Below the pieces are notes generated by a model. That model did not search any database and was not told the origin of the DNA. It saw only the letters and a program-made list of their open reading frames with translations. The translations under genes and the position numbers were made by a program. Source: Pseudomonas sp. S09G 359 (GTDB lineage: Bacteria; Pseudomonadota; Gammaproteobacteria; Pseudomonadales; Pseudomonadaceae). From it: 64,000 bases of DNA. Position 1 is the stretch's first letter. Each line of letters begins with the position of its first letter. Where the stretch lies: NCBI RefSeq assembly GCF_002843605.1, contig NZ_CP025263.1:1432501-1496500 (forward strand), given 5' to 3'. Below, piece by piece: positions 8,729 through 17,516 of this stretch.

Positions 8729-11320
8729 TTACGCCACTGGCGCGGGTTCCGGCGCCGGCGCTGGTTTGGGCAGCGACGACAGGAACGCCATGATCAACGC
8801 CGCCACATACGGCAGCGATTGCACCAGCAGCATCACCACCCAGAAGCGCATGTCATTGCTTGGCAGGCCCTGCACCAGGTAGATCCCCAGCGCTGCGCCC
8901 CACAACAGCAGCATGATGAACATCTCTTCACGGGCTTCGGAAATTGCTACCCAGAAGCCGTGGTTATCCGCGTTTTTCGGTGTACGAAAGAACGGAATAC
9001 TGGTGGTGAAGAAGCCATACAGCACCGCCTTGGCGATGGTGTGGGACAACGCCAGGCCAGCCAGGGCTGCGCAGAACGCATCCTTGAGGTTCACGCCCAC
9101 CGCGCGACGGTACAGGAAGATGATCTTGCCCACCTTGAACACAAACAGTGCCAACGGCGGGATCGCGAAGATCAGCAACGGCGGGTCGACCCGCGTCGGC
9201 ACGATGATCATCGCCGCCGACCACAACAACGCACCGACGGTGAAGAAGATGTTCATGCCGTCCGCCACCCACGGCAACCAGCCCGCGAGGAAGTGGTAGC
9301 GCTGGCCACGGGTCAGCTCGGTGTCCTTGCCGCGCAGCAGGCTGGCGGTGTGGCGCTTGATGATCTGGATGGCACCGTAGGCCCAGCGGAAGCGCTGTTT
9401 CTTGAAGTCGATAAAGGTATCCGGCATCAAGCCCTTGCCGTAGCTGTCGTGGTAATACGCGGCCGACAGGCCTTTCTCGAATACCCGTAGGCCCAATTCT
9501 GCGTCTTCACAGATGCACCAGTCGGCCCAGCCCAGCTCCTCGAGCACCGAACGGCGGGTCATGGTCATGGTGCCGTGCTGGATGATCGCATCGCGGTCGT
9601 TGCGGGTGACCATGCCAATATGGAAGAAGCCTTTGTATTCGGCGTAGCAGAGCTTCTTGAAGGTGCTTTCGTTCTGGTCGCGATAATCCTGCGGCGACTG
9701 CACCACGGCGATTTTCGGGTCGGCGAAGTGCGGCACCATGTGCTTGAGCCAGTTCGGCGACACGCAGTAGTCCGAGTCGATCACCGCGATCACTTCGGCA
9801 TCCTTGGCGGTATGCGGGATCAGGTAGTTCAGCGCGCCGCCCTTGAAACCGGCCAGGGGCGACACGTGGAAGAACTTGAAGCGCGGGCCGAGGGTTTCGC
9901 AGTAGTCGCGCACCGGCTCCCACACCGCAGGGTCTTTGGTGTTGTTGTCGATGATCAGGACTTCGTAGTCCGGATAATCGAGGGCGGCCAGGGCGTCGAG
10001 GGTCTGTTTGACCATCTCTGGCGGCTCGTTGTAGCACGGCACATGGATCGACACTTTCGGGCGGTAGTCCGAGTCCCCCTCAACCGGCAGGAATTCACGC
10101 CGACGCTTGTGGGTCCAGACCGCTTCGGCCAGTTCGTGGGCCTCGGTCAGCAACACGATAAACACGCCCAGGGCGCCGAGAGCCAGCAAGATACCCACGG
10201 TTACGCTGAACCAGGTGCTGTATTGCTGGCTGTAGTCGTAGCCGATCCACACCAATACCGAGCCGCAGAGAAACGCGATAAAGGTCAGGAAGGTACGGCC
10301 ACGCTGGCGCAGGGCCGAACCGTCGATCATCAGCAGGGTCAGGGACAGCAGTGCCAGCACCACCGAGCCAATCGCCAGCACGCGCCATTGCGGGATCGCG
10401 ACGACCGGGCCTTCGAAGTTGAATTTCTGCTGACGCGCAGCGTTGTACACGCCCCAATAGGCGCCGGCCGAGCCTTCGTCGCTGACTTTCCACGGCTGAT
10501 CGAAAGCCTCGATCACGAAGTAGTTGTAGCCCTGGCGGTTGAGCTTGTTGACCAGCGTGCGCAGGTAAATGGCCTGGTCGGCGGGCGAGGTTTCGTTACC
10601 GCCACGCATGCGTCCGTTACTTGGCCAGCCCACTTCCGACAGCAGCAGGGGCTTTTTCGGGAAGAGTTTCTTCAGGTCCCGAGCACGGTCGAGTACGTAT
10701 TGGCCGGCCTTGTCCACCGGGATATATTCCCAGAACGGCAGGATGTGCGCGGCGATCAGGTCGACGTGCTTGGCCAGTTGCGGGTTCTTTTCCCAGATGT
10801 GCCATTGCTCGGACGTGGTCACTGGCACTTTCACAGCGGCGCGCACCCGGTCCAGCAGCACGATCAGTGCCTCTGGCGTGATCTCTTCACGGAACAACGC
10901 TTCGTTGCCTACCACCACCCGCACGACACTGCGCGAGCTGTTGGCAATCTCGATGGCGCGCTGGATTTCACGTTCGTTGCGCTCCAGGTCCGGGCTGATC
11001 CAGATCCCCAGGGTCACGCGCAGGCCGAACTCTTCCGCCAGCTTGGGGATATCGCCCAAGGTGCCGTCGACCGAGTAGGTACGGATGTTGTCCGTCAACT
11101 TACTCATGATCGCCAGGTCCTGACGCATCTGCTCGTCCGAGGGGTACTGGTCTTTCTGTGGGAACTGGCCTTGCTGGAACGGCGAGTAGGAGAACCCGGA
11201 GATCTGTTCAGGCCAGTTAGGGGTAGTGACCGGGCGGTTGATCAGCGCCCAGAAGCCGGTGAACAGCGCGGCAATTGCCAGCACCACTACCAGGTTGAGT
11301 CCAAATTTACGCGATGACAT
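8729..11320 (-). CDS. ndvB: GH17-GT2 fusion, cyclic beta-glucan synthase (NdvB type)
   Basis: Membrane protein of 863 residues with two enzyme domains. After an N-terminal helix (about 8-28) comes a periplasmic glycoside hydrolase family 17 domain (about 40-305). Both expected catalytic glutamates are present: VVVGNEAL (Glu140) and LLSEVGWPS (Glu229). Several helices follow, then a GT2 glycosyltransferase domain from about residue 422 (SIHVPCYNEP) with VIDSDYC (Asp515, Asp517), CEDAEL and QRFRW (QxxRW), then C-terminal helices. In P. aeruginosa ndvB next to dapE makes cyclic beta-1,3-glucans linked to biofilm antibiotic tolerance; assignment here is by domain layout and gene order. A longer frame starts at 11386, but MSSRKFG at 11320 leads straight into the helix. 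Confidence 0.88.
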   Translation of the reverse strand: MSSRKFGLNLVVVLAIAALFTGFWALINRPVTTPNWPEQISGFSYSPFQQGQFPQKDQYPSDEQMRQDLAIMSKLTDNIRTYSVDGTLGDIPKLAEEFGLRVTLGIWISPDLERNEREIQRAIEIANSSRSVVRVVVGNEALFREEITPEALIVLLDRVRAAVKVPVTTSEQWHIWEKNPQLAKHVDLIAAHILPFWEYIPVDKAGQYVLDRARDLKKLFPKKPLLLSEVGWPSNGRMRGGNETSPADQAIYLRTLVNKLNRQGYNYFVIEAFDQPWKVSDEGSAGAYWGVYNAARQQKFNFEGPVVAIPQWRVLAIGSVVLALLSLTLLMIDGSALRQRGRTFLTFIAFLCGSVLVWIGYDYSQQYSTWFSVTVGILLALGALGVFIVLLTEAHELAEAVWTHKRRREFLPVEGDSDYRPKVSIHVPCYNEPPEMVKQTLDALAALDYPDYEVLIIDNNTKDPAVWEPVRDYCETLGPRFKFFHVSPLAGFKGGALNYLIPHTAKDAEVIAVIDSDYCVSPNWLKHMVPHFADPKIAVVQSPQDYRDQNESTFKKLCYAEYKGFFHIGMVTRNDRDAIIQHGTMTMTRRSVLEELGWADWCICEDAELGLRVFEKGLSAAYYHDSYGKGLMPDTFIDFKKQRFRWAYGAIQIIKRHTASLLRGKDTELTRGQRYHFLAGWLPWVADGMNIFFTVGALLWSAAMIIVPTRVDPPLLIFAIPPLALFVFKVGKIIFLYRRAVGVNLKDAFCAALAGLALSHTIAKAVLYGFFTTSIPFFRTPKNADNHGFWVAISEAREEMFIMLLLWGAALGIYLVQGLPSNDMRFWVVMLLVQSLPYVAALIMAFLSSLPKPAPAPEPAPVA

Positions 11321-11537
11321 GGCTATTTCGGGTTCCAAAGGGTGTGGAACGAACAGAGGTGTCGGCCTGCGCCGAACGGCGCGCATCCTACACCGGCCCT
11401 TCCCTGAGCGTATAGCAGACAGAGAAAAACCGGACGTTAGTCAGCGAAAGACCATCTAAGTTCTTTACTTGTAGCTGGAAGCTTCGAACTTGTCGTCGCG
11501 TAGTCCATAATGCGCGCCGGTTTTTGGGGTAATGGTC

Positions 11538-12347
11538 ATGAGCACAGAAGATCCGCGGTTTGCAGGCGTCGCCCGCTTGTATGGCATTGAGGGGCTGGAA
11601 CGCTTGAAAGCGGCCCATGTGGCGATCGTCGGCGTCGGCGGCGTAGGGTCGTGGGCGGCGGAAGCCATTGCCCGCTGTGGGGTGGGCGAGATTTCGCTGT
11701 TTGACCTGGACGATGTCTGCGTCAGCAACAGTAACCGCCAACTGCACGCCCTGGACAGCACGGTGGGCAAGCCCAAGGTCGAAGTGATGGCTGAACGCCT
11801 GCGCGGCATCAACCCGGAGTGTACGGTGCATGCCGTGGCCGATTTCGTGACCCGCGACACCATGGCGCAATACATCACGCCCGATATTGACTGCGTGATC
11901 GACTGCATCGACGCCGTCAACGCCAAGGCCGCGCTGATTGCCTGGTGCAAGCGCCGCAAGATCCAGATCATCACCACCGGCGGCGCCGGCGGGCAGATTG
12001 ACCCGACGCTGATCCAGGTCTGCGACCTGAACCGCACCTTCAACGACCCGCTGGCCTCGAAGGTGCGCTCCACCTTGCGCCGTGACTACGGCTTCTCCCG
12101 CACCGTGACCCGCCATTACAGCGTGCCGTGCGTGTTTTCTACCGAACAGCTGCGCTATCCCAAGCCGGACGGCAGCATCTGTTTGCAGAAGAGTTTTGTC
12201 GGCGATGGCGTGAAGCTGGACTGCGCCGGTGGGTTTGGCGCGGTGATGATGGTGACCGCGACGTTCGGCATGGTCGCGGCGACCAAGGCGGTGGACAAGA
12301 TTGTGGCCGGGGTGCGCAGGCCTTCCGAGCGGGTCAAGCCCACCTAG
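11538..12347 (+). CDS. tcdA: tRNA threonylcarbamoyladenosine dehydratase
   Basis: E1-like ATP-dependent enzyme that dehydrates t6A37 of ANN-decoding tRNAs to the cyclic ct6A form. About 269 residues. The nucleotide-binding motif is VAIVGVGGVGSWAAEAIARCG, with an Arg/Asp block (LFDLDDV, SNSNRQ) for ATP and the conserved Cys segment DCIDAVNAKAALIAWC. Two ATGs are possible (11532, 11538); GGGG at 11526-11529 fits the second with 8-base spacing. It faces csdE-csdA; TcdA is known to depend on the CsdA-CsdE sulfur relay, so the neighbourhood is functional. Also called csdL or ygdL. Confidence 0.94.
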   Translation: MSTEDPRFAGVARLYGIEGLERLKAAHVAIVGVGGVGSWAAEAIARCGVGEISLFDLDDVCVSNSNRQLHALDSTVGKPKVEVMAERLRGINPECTVHAVADFVTRDTMAQYITPDIDCVIDCIDAVNAKAALIAWCKRRKIQIITTGGAGGQIDPTLIQVCDLNRTFNDPLASKVRSTLRRDYGFSRTVTRHYSVPCVFSTEQLRYPKPDGSICLQKSFVGDGVKLDCAGGFGAVMMVTATFGMVAATKAVDKIVAGVRRPSERVKPT

Positions 12348-12372
12348 ATCTCACTGCCGAACATAGATCCAA

Positions 12373-12463
12373 ATGTGGAAGGGGGCTTGCCCCCGATAGC
12401 GGTGTATCAGTCAGCTAATTTGTTGCTGATCCAACGCCATCGGGGGCAAGCCCCCTCCCACAT
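12373..12463. repeat. REP pair, GTGGAAGGGGG type, overlapping the csdE 3' end
   Basis: ATGTGGAAGGGGGCTTGCCC and the opposing GGGCAAGCCCCCTCCCACAT form a head-to-head pair between the converging tcdA and csdE genes. The csdE stop codon lies in its centre, so half the element is translated. Confidence 0.9.
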
Positions 12464-12858
12464 AGGTCTTGCATGCGCTGCAGGACGGCATTCAGGCCAT
12501 TGCTGCGCGACGGTGATAGCTGGCGGGAAAGCCCCAGTTGCGCGAACCAATCCGGCAAATCCACCGCCTGCAACTCCGCCGCCGACAACCCATTGACCCG
12601 CGCCAGCAGCAACGCCACCAGCCCACGAATCATTCGCGCCTCGCTGCTGGCGGCGAACTGCCAATGGCCGTCGTGCAAACGCCCGACCAACCACACCAGG
12701 CTCTCGCAGCCTTGTACCAGGTTGGCGTCGACCTTCTCGTCATCGGCCAATACCGGCAGCCGCTCGCCCCATTGCATCAGCATTCGCGCGCGTTGCTCCC
12801 AGCTGCCGATGGCCTGGAAGGTGTCCAGCGCGGTCTGCGCCTCCAGTGGCAAGCTCAT
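12415..12858 (-). CDS. csdE: SufE-family sulfur acceptor CsdE
   Basis: Takes persulfide sulfur from the cysteine desulfurase CsdA and passes it on. 147 residues. The acceptor cysteine is Cys51 in VQGCESLVWL, the SufE/CsdE active-site loop. The SufE fold appears complete by about residue 128. The last 15-19 residues (from about CGRGLAPDG to the end) are encoded by the REP at 12373-12463, so this tail is repeat-derived and probably disordered. The start overlaps the csdA stop by 4 bases, indicating coupled translation. It is the downstream partner of csdA and faces tcdA. Confidence 0.92.
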   Translation of the reverse strand: MSLPLEAQTALDTFQAIGSWEQRARMLMQWGERLPVLADDEKVDANLVQGCESLVWLVGRLHDGHWQFAASSEARMIRGLVALLLARVNGLSAAELQAVDLPDWFAQLGLSRQLSPSRSNGLNAVLQRMQDLCGRGLAPDGVGSATN

Positions 12859-14060
12859 CGCAGCATGTCCAATGCCTGATCCAGCGCTTCAAAAAAACGC
12901 TCAAGGTCATCGGAATCGTTGTACAGCGCCAGGGACACGCGGATCGCCCCAGACAGGTTCATCGCCTTTAACAGCGGCATCGCACAGTGATGGCCTGCAC
13001 GTACGGCAATGCCTTGTTCGGTCAGCAGGTGTGCGAGGTCGGCGTTGTGCACGCCGTCCACCACAAAACTGACCAGCGCCACCTGCGGCGCGCCCAATAT
13101 GCGCACGCCATTGCGTGCTTTAAGCCCGCGCAGCAAGTAGTCATGCAACGCCGCTTCATGGGCGACTACGGCCTGCTGATCCAGCGAACTCAGGTAATCG
13201 AGGCTGGCGCCCAGGCCGATCACGCTGGCAATCGGCGGCGTGCCGGCCTCGAACCCCAACGGTGCGGGGCGAAAGCTGGCGCTGTGGTAGTCGGCCTGTT
13301 GCACCATCTCGCCACCAAACTGCCAGTGGCGCAGGTGGTGCAGGGCTTCGTTGCGGCCAAACAGCACACCGACGCCGTCCGGGCCGTAGAGTTTGTGGCT
13401 GGAAAATACATAGAAATCGCAGCCCAGTGCCTGCACATCGTGGCGGCCGTGGACGATGCCTTGGGCGCCATCCACCACTGTCAGCGCGCCGTGTGCCTTG
13501 GCGAGTGCCAGCAAGGCCTCCAGCGGTTGCCAGGCGCCAAGCACGTTGGACAACTGGCTCACGGCCAGCAACCGCGTGCGCGGGCCAATCACCTCGGCGG
13601 CGGCTTGCAGGTCGATCACGCCATCATCACCCAGTGGCAATACCTGCAGGGTCAGTGCGCGACGTTTGGCCAGTTGCTGCCAGGGCAGCAGGTTGGCGTG
13701 GTGTTCCAGGGCGCTGATGACAATCTCATCGCCCGCATTGAATAAGTGCTCAAGGCCATAGGCCAGGAGGTTCAGCGCTGAGGTCGCGCCGTGGGTAAAC
13801 ACGATTTGCCCGCTGTCACCTGCATTCAACCACTGCGCGACCTTGCTGCGACTGTCCTCGAAGGCCTGGGTCGCATGGGCGCCGGGCAGATGCTGGGCAC
13901 GGTGCACATTGGCTGCGCCATTGGCGTAGTAATGGCTGATCGCATCCAGCAAGGCTTGAGGTTTTTGTGTGGTGGCGGCGTTGTCCAGGTAGGTCTGGTC
14001 TTGCCGCTGCAGGGTGGCGATGGCCGGAAAGTCAGCGCGCCAAGGGGAGGGCACAAGCAT
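12855..14060 (-). CDS. csdA: Cysteine desulfurase, SufS/CsdA type
   Basis: PLP enzyme that converts cysteine to alanine and delivers sulfur as persulfide to CsdE. 401 residues from ATG 14060, matching CsdA length. Features: substrate region YLDNAATTQKP, PLP ring contact SALEHHANLLPWQ, Schiff-base lysine in FSSHKLYGPDG, and the class II catalytic Cys in VRAGHHCAMP. The frame is open to an ATG at 14102, giving 14 extra residues rich in Gly/Pro/Leu. Neither start has a strong ribosome site, so the start is less certain than the function. It overlaps csdE by 4 bases. Confidence 0.92.
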   Translation of the reverse strand: MLVPSPWRADFPAIATLQRQDQTYLDNAATTQKPQALLDAISHYYANGAANVHRAQHLPGAHATQAFEDSRSKVAQWLNAGDSGQIVFTHGATSALNLLAYGLEHLFNAGDEIVISALEHHANLLPWQQLAKRRALTLQVLPLGDDGVIDLQAAAEVIGPRTRLLAVSQLSNVLGAWQPLEALLALAKAHGALTVVDGAQGIVHGRHDVQALGCDFYVFSSHKLYGPDGVGVLFGRNEALHHLRHWQFGGEMVQQADYHSASFRPAPLGFEAGTPPIASVIGLGASLDYLSSLDQQAVVAHEAALHDYLLRGLKARNGVRILGAPQVALVSFVVDGVHNADLAHLLTEQGIAVRAGHHCAMPLLKAMNLSGAIRVSLALYNDSDDLERFFEALDQALDMLR

Positions 14061-14129
14061 GGTGATCAAGACTCGTATAAGCGGGCCGGCCCCGGAAGGC
14101 ACGACCCGCTAGTGGCATCGAGTGGCTGC

Positions 14130-15164
14130 TTAGTTGTGAGCGTGCAGCGCTTCGTTCAGTTCAATGGCCGATTTGTGGGTTTTGCACTCCACGGCACCGG
14201 TCTCGGAGTTACGGCGGAACAGCAGGTCCGGTTGGCCGGCCAGTTCACGCGCCTTGACCACTTTGACCAGTTGGTTCTTCTCGTCCAGCAGCGCAACCTT
14301 GGTCCCGGCGGTGACGTACAGGCCCGATTCCACGGTGTTGCGGTCGCCCAGCGGGATGCCGATACCGGCGTTGGCGCCGATCAGGCAGCCTTCGCCAACC
14401 TTGATCACGATGTTGCCGCCGCCCGACAGGGTGCCCATGGTGGAGCAACCGCCGCCCAGGTCCGAGCCCTTGCCCACGAATACGCCAGCCGATACACGGC
14501 CTTCGATCATGCCCGGGCCTTCGGTGCCGGCGTTGAAGTTGACGAAACCTTCGTGCATCACGGTGGTGCCTTCGCCCACGTAGGCACCCAGGCGCAGGCG
14601 TGCGGCATCAGCGATACGTACGCCGGCCGGTACCACGTAGTCGGTCATTTTCGGGAACTTGTCCACCGAGAACACTTCCAGCAGCTCGCCACGCAGGCGC
14701 GCTTCCAGCTGGCGCTCGGCCAGTTCGCTGATGTCAATCGCGCCCTGGCTGGTCCAGGCCACGTTCGGCAACTGCGGGAACACACCGGCCAGGCTCAGGC
14801 CGTGCGGCTTGACCAGGCGATGGGACAGCAGGTGCAGCTTGAGGTAGGCCTCAGGCGTTGAGGTCAGTGCGGCGTCTTCGGCCAGCAGGGTGGCGACCAG
14901 CGGTGTGTGGCTTTCCGCCAGGCGGCTCAGCAGGGCGGCTTGCGCAGCGTCGACACCTTTGAGTGCGTCAGCCAGTTGCAGGGCCTGGGTCACGGTGAAG
15001 GTGATCGCCTGGTTACCTTCGGTGTAACCGAGGATCGGCGCGATGGCGGCGACGATTTCAGCCGACGGGTTGAGCAACGGTTGTGCGTAAAACACTTCCA
15101 GCCAAGCACCTTGGCGGTTCTGAGTGCCGACGCCGAAGCCCAGGCTGAACAGGGAATTGGACAT
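14130..15164 (-). CDS. dapD: Tetrahydrodipicolinate N-succinyltransferase
   Basis: Transfers succinyl from succinyl-CoA to tetrahydrodipicolinate in the succinylase branch of DAP/lysine synthesis. 344 residues, the length of the long Pseudomonas-type DapD rather than the 274-residue E. coli form. The C-terminal half is a left-handed beta helix with repeated hexapeptides (VRIADAARLRLGAYVGEGTTVMHEG and VFVGKGSDLGGGCS segments, then IGANAGIGIPLGD). It shares the succinylase route with dapC and dapE in this window. It lies 32 bases after the YffB-like gene on the same strand. Confidence 0.95.
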   Translation of the reverse strand: MSNSLFSLGFGVGTQNRQGAWLEVFYAQPLLNPSAEIVAAIAPILGYTEGNQAITFTVTQALQLADALKGVDAAQAALLSRLAESHTPLVATLLAEDAALTSTPEAYLKLHLLSHRLVKPHGLSLAGVFPQLPNVAWTSQGAIDISELAERQLEARLRGELLEVFSVDKFPKMTDYVVPAGVRIADAARLRLGAYVGEGTTVMHEGFVNFNAGTEGPGMIEGRVSAGVFVGKGSDLGGGCSTMGTLSGGGNIVIKVGEGCLIGANAGIGIPLGDRNTVESGLYVTAGTKVALLDEKNQLVKVVKARELAGQPDLLFRRNSETGAVECKTHKSAIELNEALHAHN

Positions 15165-15196
15165 GCTGTTACCTCTACAAAAATGGAATGGCAGGC

Positions 15197-15559
15197 CTAC
15201 TTGAGGGCCGCCGAATAACTATCTGGCTTGAAGCCAATCAGGGTTCTGTCACCGAGATCAAGCACTGGGCGCTTGATCATCGAAGGTTGTGCGAGCATCA
15301 ATTCAATGGCTTTCGACTGATCGAGATCGGCTTTGCGTTCGTCTTCGAGTTTGCGAAAGGTGGTGCCCGCACGGTTCAAAACCACCTGCCAACCGTGCTC
15401 GTTGCACCATTGGGTCAAGTGTTCGCGGTCGATACCGGCCGTTTTGTAGTCGTGGAACTCATAGCTCACGCCGTGCTCATCGAGCCAAGTGCGCGCCTTT
15501 TTCATGGTGTCGCAGGCTTTGATGCCGAAAAGGTGCAACGTTTTGCTTGAAGCGGTCAA
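15197..15559 (-). CDS. ArsC/Spx-family reductase, YffB-like
   Basis: Thioredoxin-fold protein of 120 residues in the ArsC/Spx/YffB group. The single redox cysteine is Cys16 in GIKACDTMKKA, and the C-terminal RPVLDLGDRTLIGF matches the family cis-Pro region. Start: no ATG fits; a TTG at 15559 has a strong AAAGGGGG site 7 bases upstream and gives the family's usual N-terminus. A longer frame to 15679 reads through low-similarity sequence and is rejected. In E. coli yffB lies next to dapE; here it precedes dapD. Substrate unknown; ArsC-like folds do not prove arsenate reduction. Confidence 0.85.
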   Translation of the reverse strand: MTASSKTLHLFGIKACDTMKKARTWLDEHGVSYEFHDYKTAGIDREHLTQWCNEHGWQVVLNRAGTTFRKLEDERKADLDQSKAIELMLAQPSMIKRPVLDLGDRTLIGFKPDSYSAALK

Positions 15560-15786
15560 GGAATTGCCCCCTTTTGGACAAATGGAAAATGAAAGATCAC
15601 GGATTATGCCACGACCAGCGGCTTTGGGTGCCGCTGGTAAGCACTGTGCGACTTTTGTGCAAAAGTCAGCGCACGGCACAGGCGAGTAACATAGCTGGGT
15701 AATATGGCTGGGTAATATGGCACTTCAAAGTTCAGTTGTTGCCTGATGTGTGTCGTTGCAAGTCGATTGTCCGGGAAACCCGCTTT

Positions 15787-17430
15787 ATGCAAACCGCCTA
15801 CACCGTTCTAATCCTGCTGATGCTGGTCAGCGTTTCGCGTCTTGTCGGGCGTGTCATTCCCCTGCCGTTACCCTTGGTGCAGATCGCCGCCGGTGCCCTG
15901 CTGGCCTGGCCTACGCTGGGGCTGCATGTGGCGTTGGACCCTGAGTTGTTTCTGTTTCTATTCCTGCCGCCGCTGTTGTTCTCCGATGGCTGGCGCATGC
16001 CCAAGCGCGAGTTATGGAAACTGCGCGGGCCGATCCTGACGTTGGCGGTCGGGCTGGTGCTGTTCACCGTAGTGGGCGCCGGCTACTTCATTCATTGGAT
16101 ATTGCCTACGATCCCGCTGCCGGTCGCCTTCGCCCTTGCCGCCGTGTTGTCGCCGACGGATGCCGTGGCGGTGTCGGCCATTTCCCAGAACCGTTTGCCC
16201 ACGCCGTTGATGCACATGCTTCAAGGTGAAGCCTTGATGAACGATGCTTCGGGTCTGGTGACCTTCAAGTTCGCTCTGGCAGCGGCGTTGACCGGGGTGT
16301 TTTCCCTGGCAGATGCCAGCCTGACCTTCGTACTGGTGGCCGTGGGTGGCCTGGCGGTGGGGGTGGCACTGAGTTGGCTGGTGGGCCGCTTGCGTGCCTG
16401 GATGATCGCGCGGGGCTGGGACGACCCGGCGACCCACGTGGTGTTCATGTTGCTGTTGCCGTTCGCCGCGTATGTGCTGGCTGAGCGCCTGGGGGTGTCG
16501 GGTATTCTGTCGGCGGTGGCCGCGGGCATGATGCAGAGCTGGCTCGACCTGCTGCCACGCCAGACCAGCACGCGCTTGCTCAACCGCAGCGTCTGGTCGC
16601 TGCTGGAGTTTGCCTTCAATGGCCTGATCTTCCTGCTGCTGGGCCTGCAACTGCCGGACATCATCAAGGCGGTGGTCAGCCAAGAGCCGACACTGTGGCC
16701 AACCCTGTTGTATCGCTGCCTGGATGTGATCGCGATCTTCCTGGTGCTGGTGGTGTTGCGCTTTATCTGGGTGCAGAGCATCTGGCGGCTGTCGGGCCTA
16801 TTACGTCGAATCCGTGGGAAAAGTGAGCTGACAATGGTGCCAACCGCGCGCTCCTGCTGGCTGTTGACCGTTGGCGGTGTGCGCGGTGCCGTGACCCTGG
16901 CCGGTGTGATGTCGGTGCCTTTACTGCTGGCGCCGGGTCAGGACTTTCCCGAGCGTGACCTGCTGATCTTCATCGCCGCCGGGGTGATTCTGCTGTCGTT
17001 GATTGCCGCCTGCATCGCGCTGCCGTTGTTGTTGCGTGGCATCGAAAAAAGTCCGGATGAGAAGCGCCACAATGAAGTGCGCGAGGCCTGGAAAAAGACC
17101 GCCGTGGCGGCCATCCATGCCCTTGAGGCCGAGGAGCCCGCAGAGGCCGAAACCCCGGACGCCGCCCAAGCCGCGCTGGCCGCCGAACTGAAGGCGCGGT
17201 TGATGTCGGAATATCGCCATCAACTGGACGTGTTCAACGACTCCGCCGAAGCCCAGGCCCTGGCGCAGCAGATGGACTTGCTTGAGCGTAAGTTGCGCCT
17301 CAAGGCATTGCGTGCGCAGCGGTTGGAGTTGTATAGCCTGAGCCGTCATCACCAGATTGGTGATGACGTGTTGAGGGAAGTGTTGGCGGAGTTGGATATG
17401 AGTGAGGCGAACCTGGGCACTCTGAAATAA
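15787..17430 (+). CDS. CPA1-family Na+/H+ antiporter
   Basis: Inner-membrane cation/proton exchanger of 547 residues. About 12 hydrophobic segments cover residues 1-415. Conserved ion-path motifs are ALAAVLSPTDAVAVSAI and GEALMNDASGLVTFKFA, the latter carrying the Asn-Asp pair of CPA1 exchangers, plus GVRGAVTLAGVMS. A cytoplasmic tail of about 125 residues, rich in Ala/Glu and likely helical, follows. ATG 15787 starts directly in the first helix; an upstream ATG at 15736 gives a Cys/Arg-rich extension unlike an antiporter start. The orthologous position in P. aeruginosa also holds a Na+/H+ antiporter. Ion preference cannot be read. Confidence 0.92.
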   Translation: MQTAYTVLILLMLVSVSRLVGRVIPLPLPLVQIAAGALLAWPTLGLHVALDPELFLFLFLPPLLFSDGWRMPKRELWKLRGPILTLAVGLVLFTVVGAGYFIHWILPTIPLPVAFALAAVLSPTDAVAVSAISQNRLPTPLMHMLQGEALMNDASGLVTFKFALAAALTGVFSLADASLTFVLVAVGGLAVGVALSWLVGRLRAWMIARGWDDPATHVVFMLLLPFAAYVLAERLGVSGILSAVAAGMMQSWLDLLPRQTSTRLLNRSVWSLLEFAFNGLIFLLLGLQLPDIIKAVVSQEPTLWPTLLYRCLDVIAIFLVLVVLRFIWVQSIWRLSGLLRRIRGKSELTMVPTARSCWLLTVGGVRGAVTLAGVMSVPLLLAPGQDFPERDLLIFIAAGVILLSLIAACIALPLLLRGIEKSPDEKRHNEVREAWKKTAVAAIHALEAEEPAEAETPDAAQAALAAELKARLMSEYRHQLDVFNDSAEAQALAQQMDLLERKLRLKALRAQRLELYSLSRHHQIGDDVLREVLAELDMSEANLGTLK

Positions 17431-17516
17431 GTTACAGCGCAGGCTATAGCCTCATGGCGTTGTCATTAACGAGATAAAGCCGGGCGGTCATATTTAATGC
17501 GCAGTAGCAAGAGTTA

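Noticed and set aside
15560..15679. N-terminal extension of the YffB-like protein to the upstream ATG
   Set aside because: The 40 extra residues have no similarity to the family, and TTG 15559 has a much better ribosome site.
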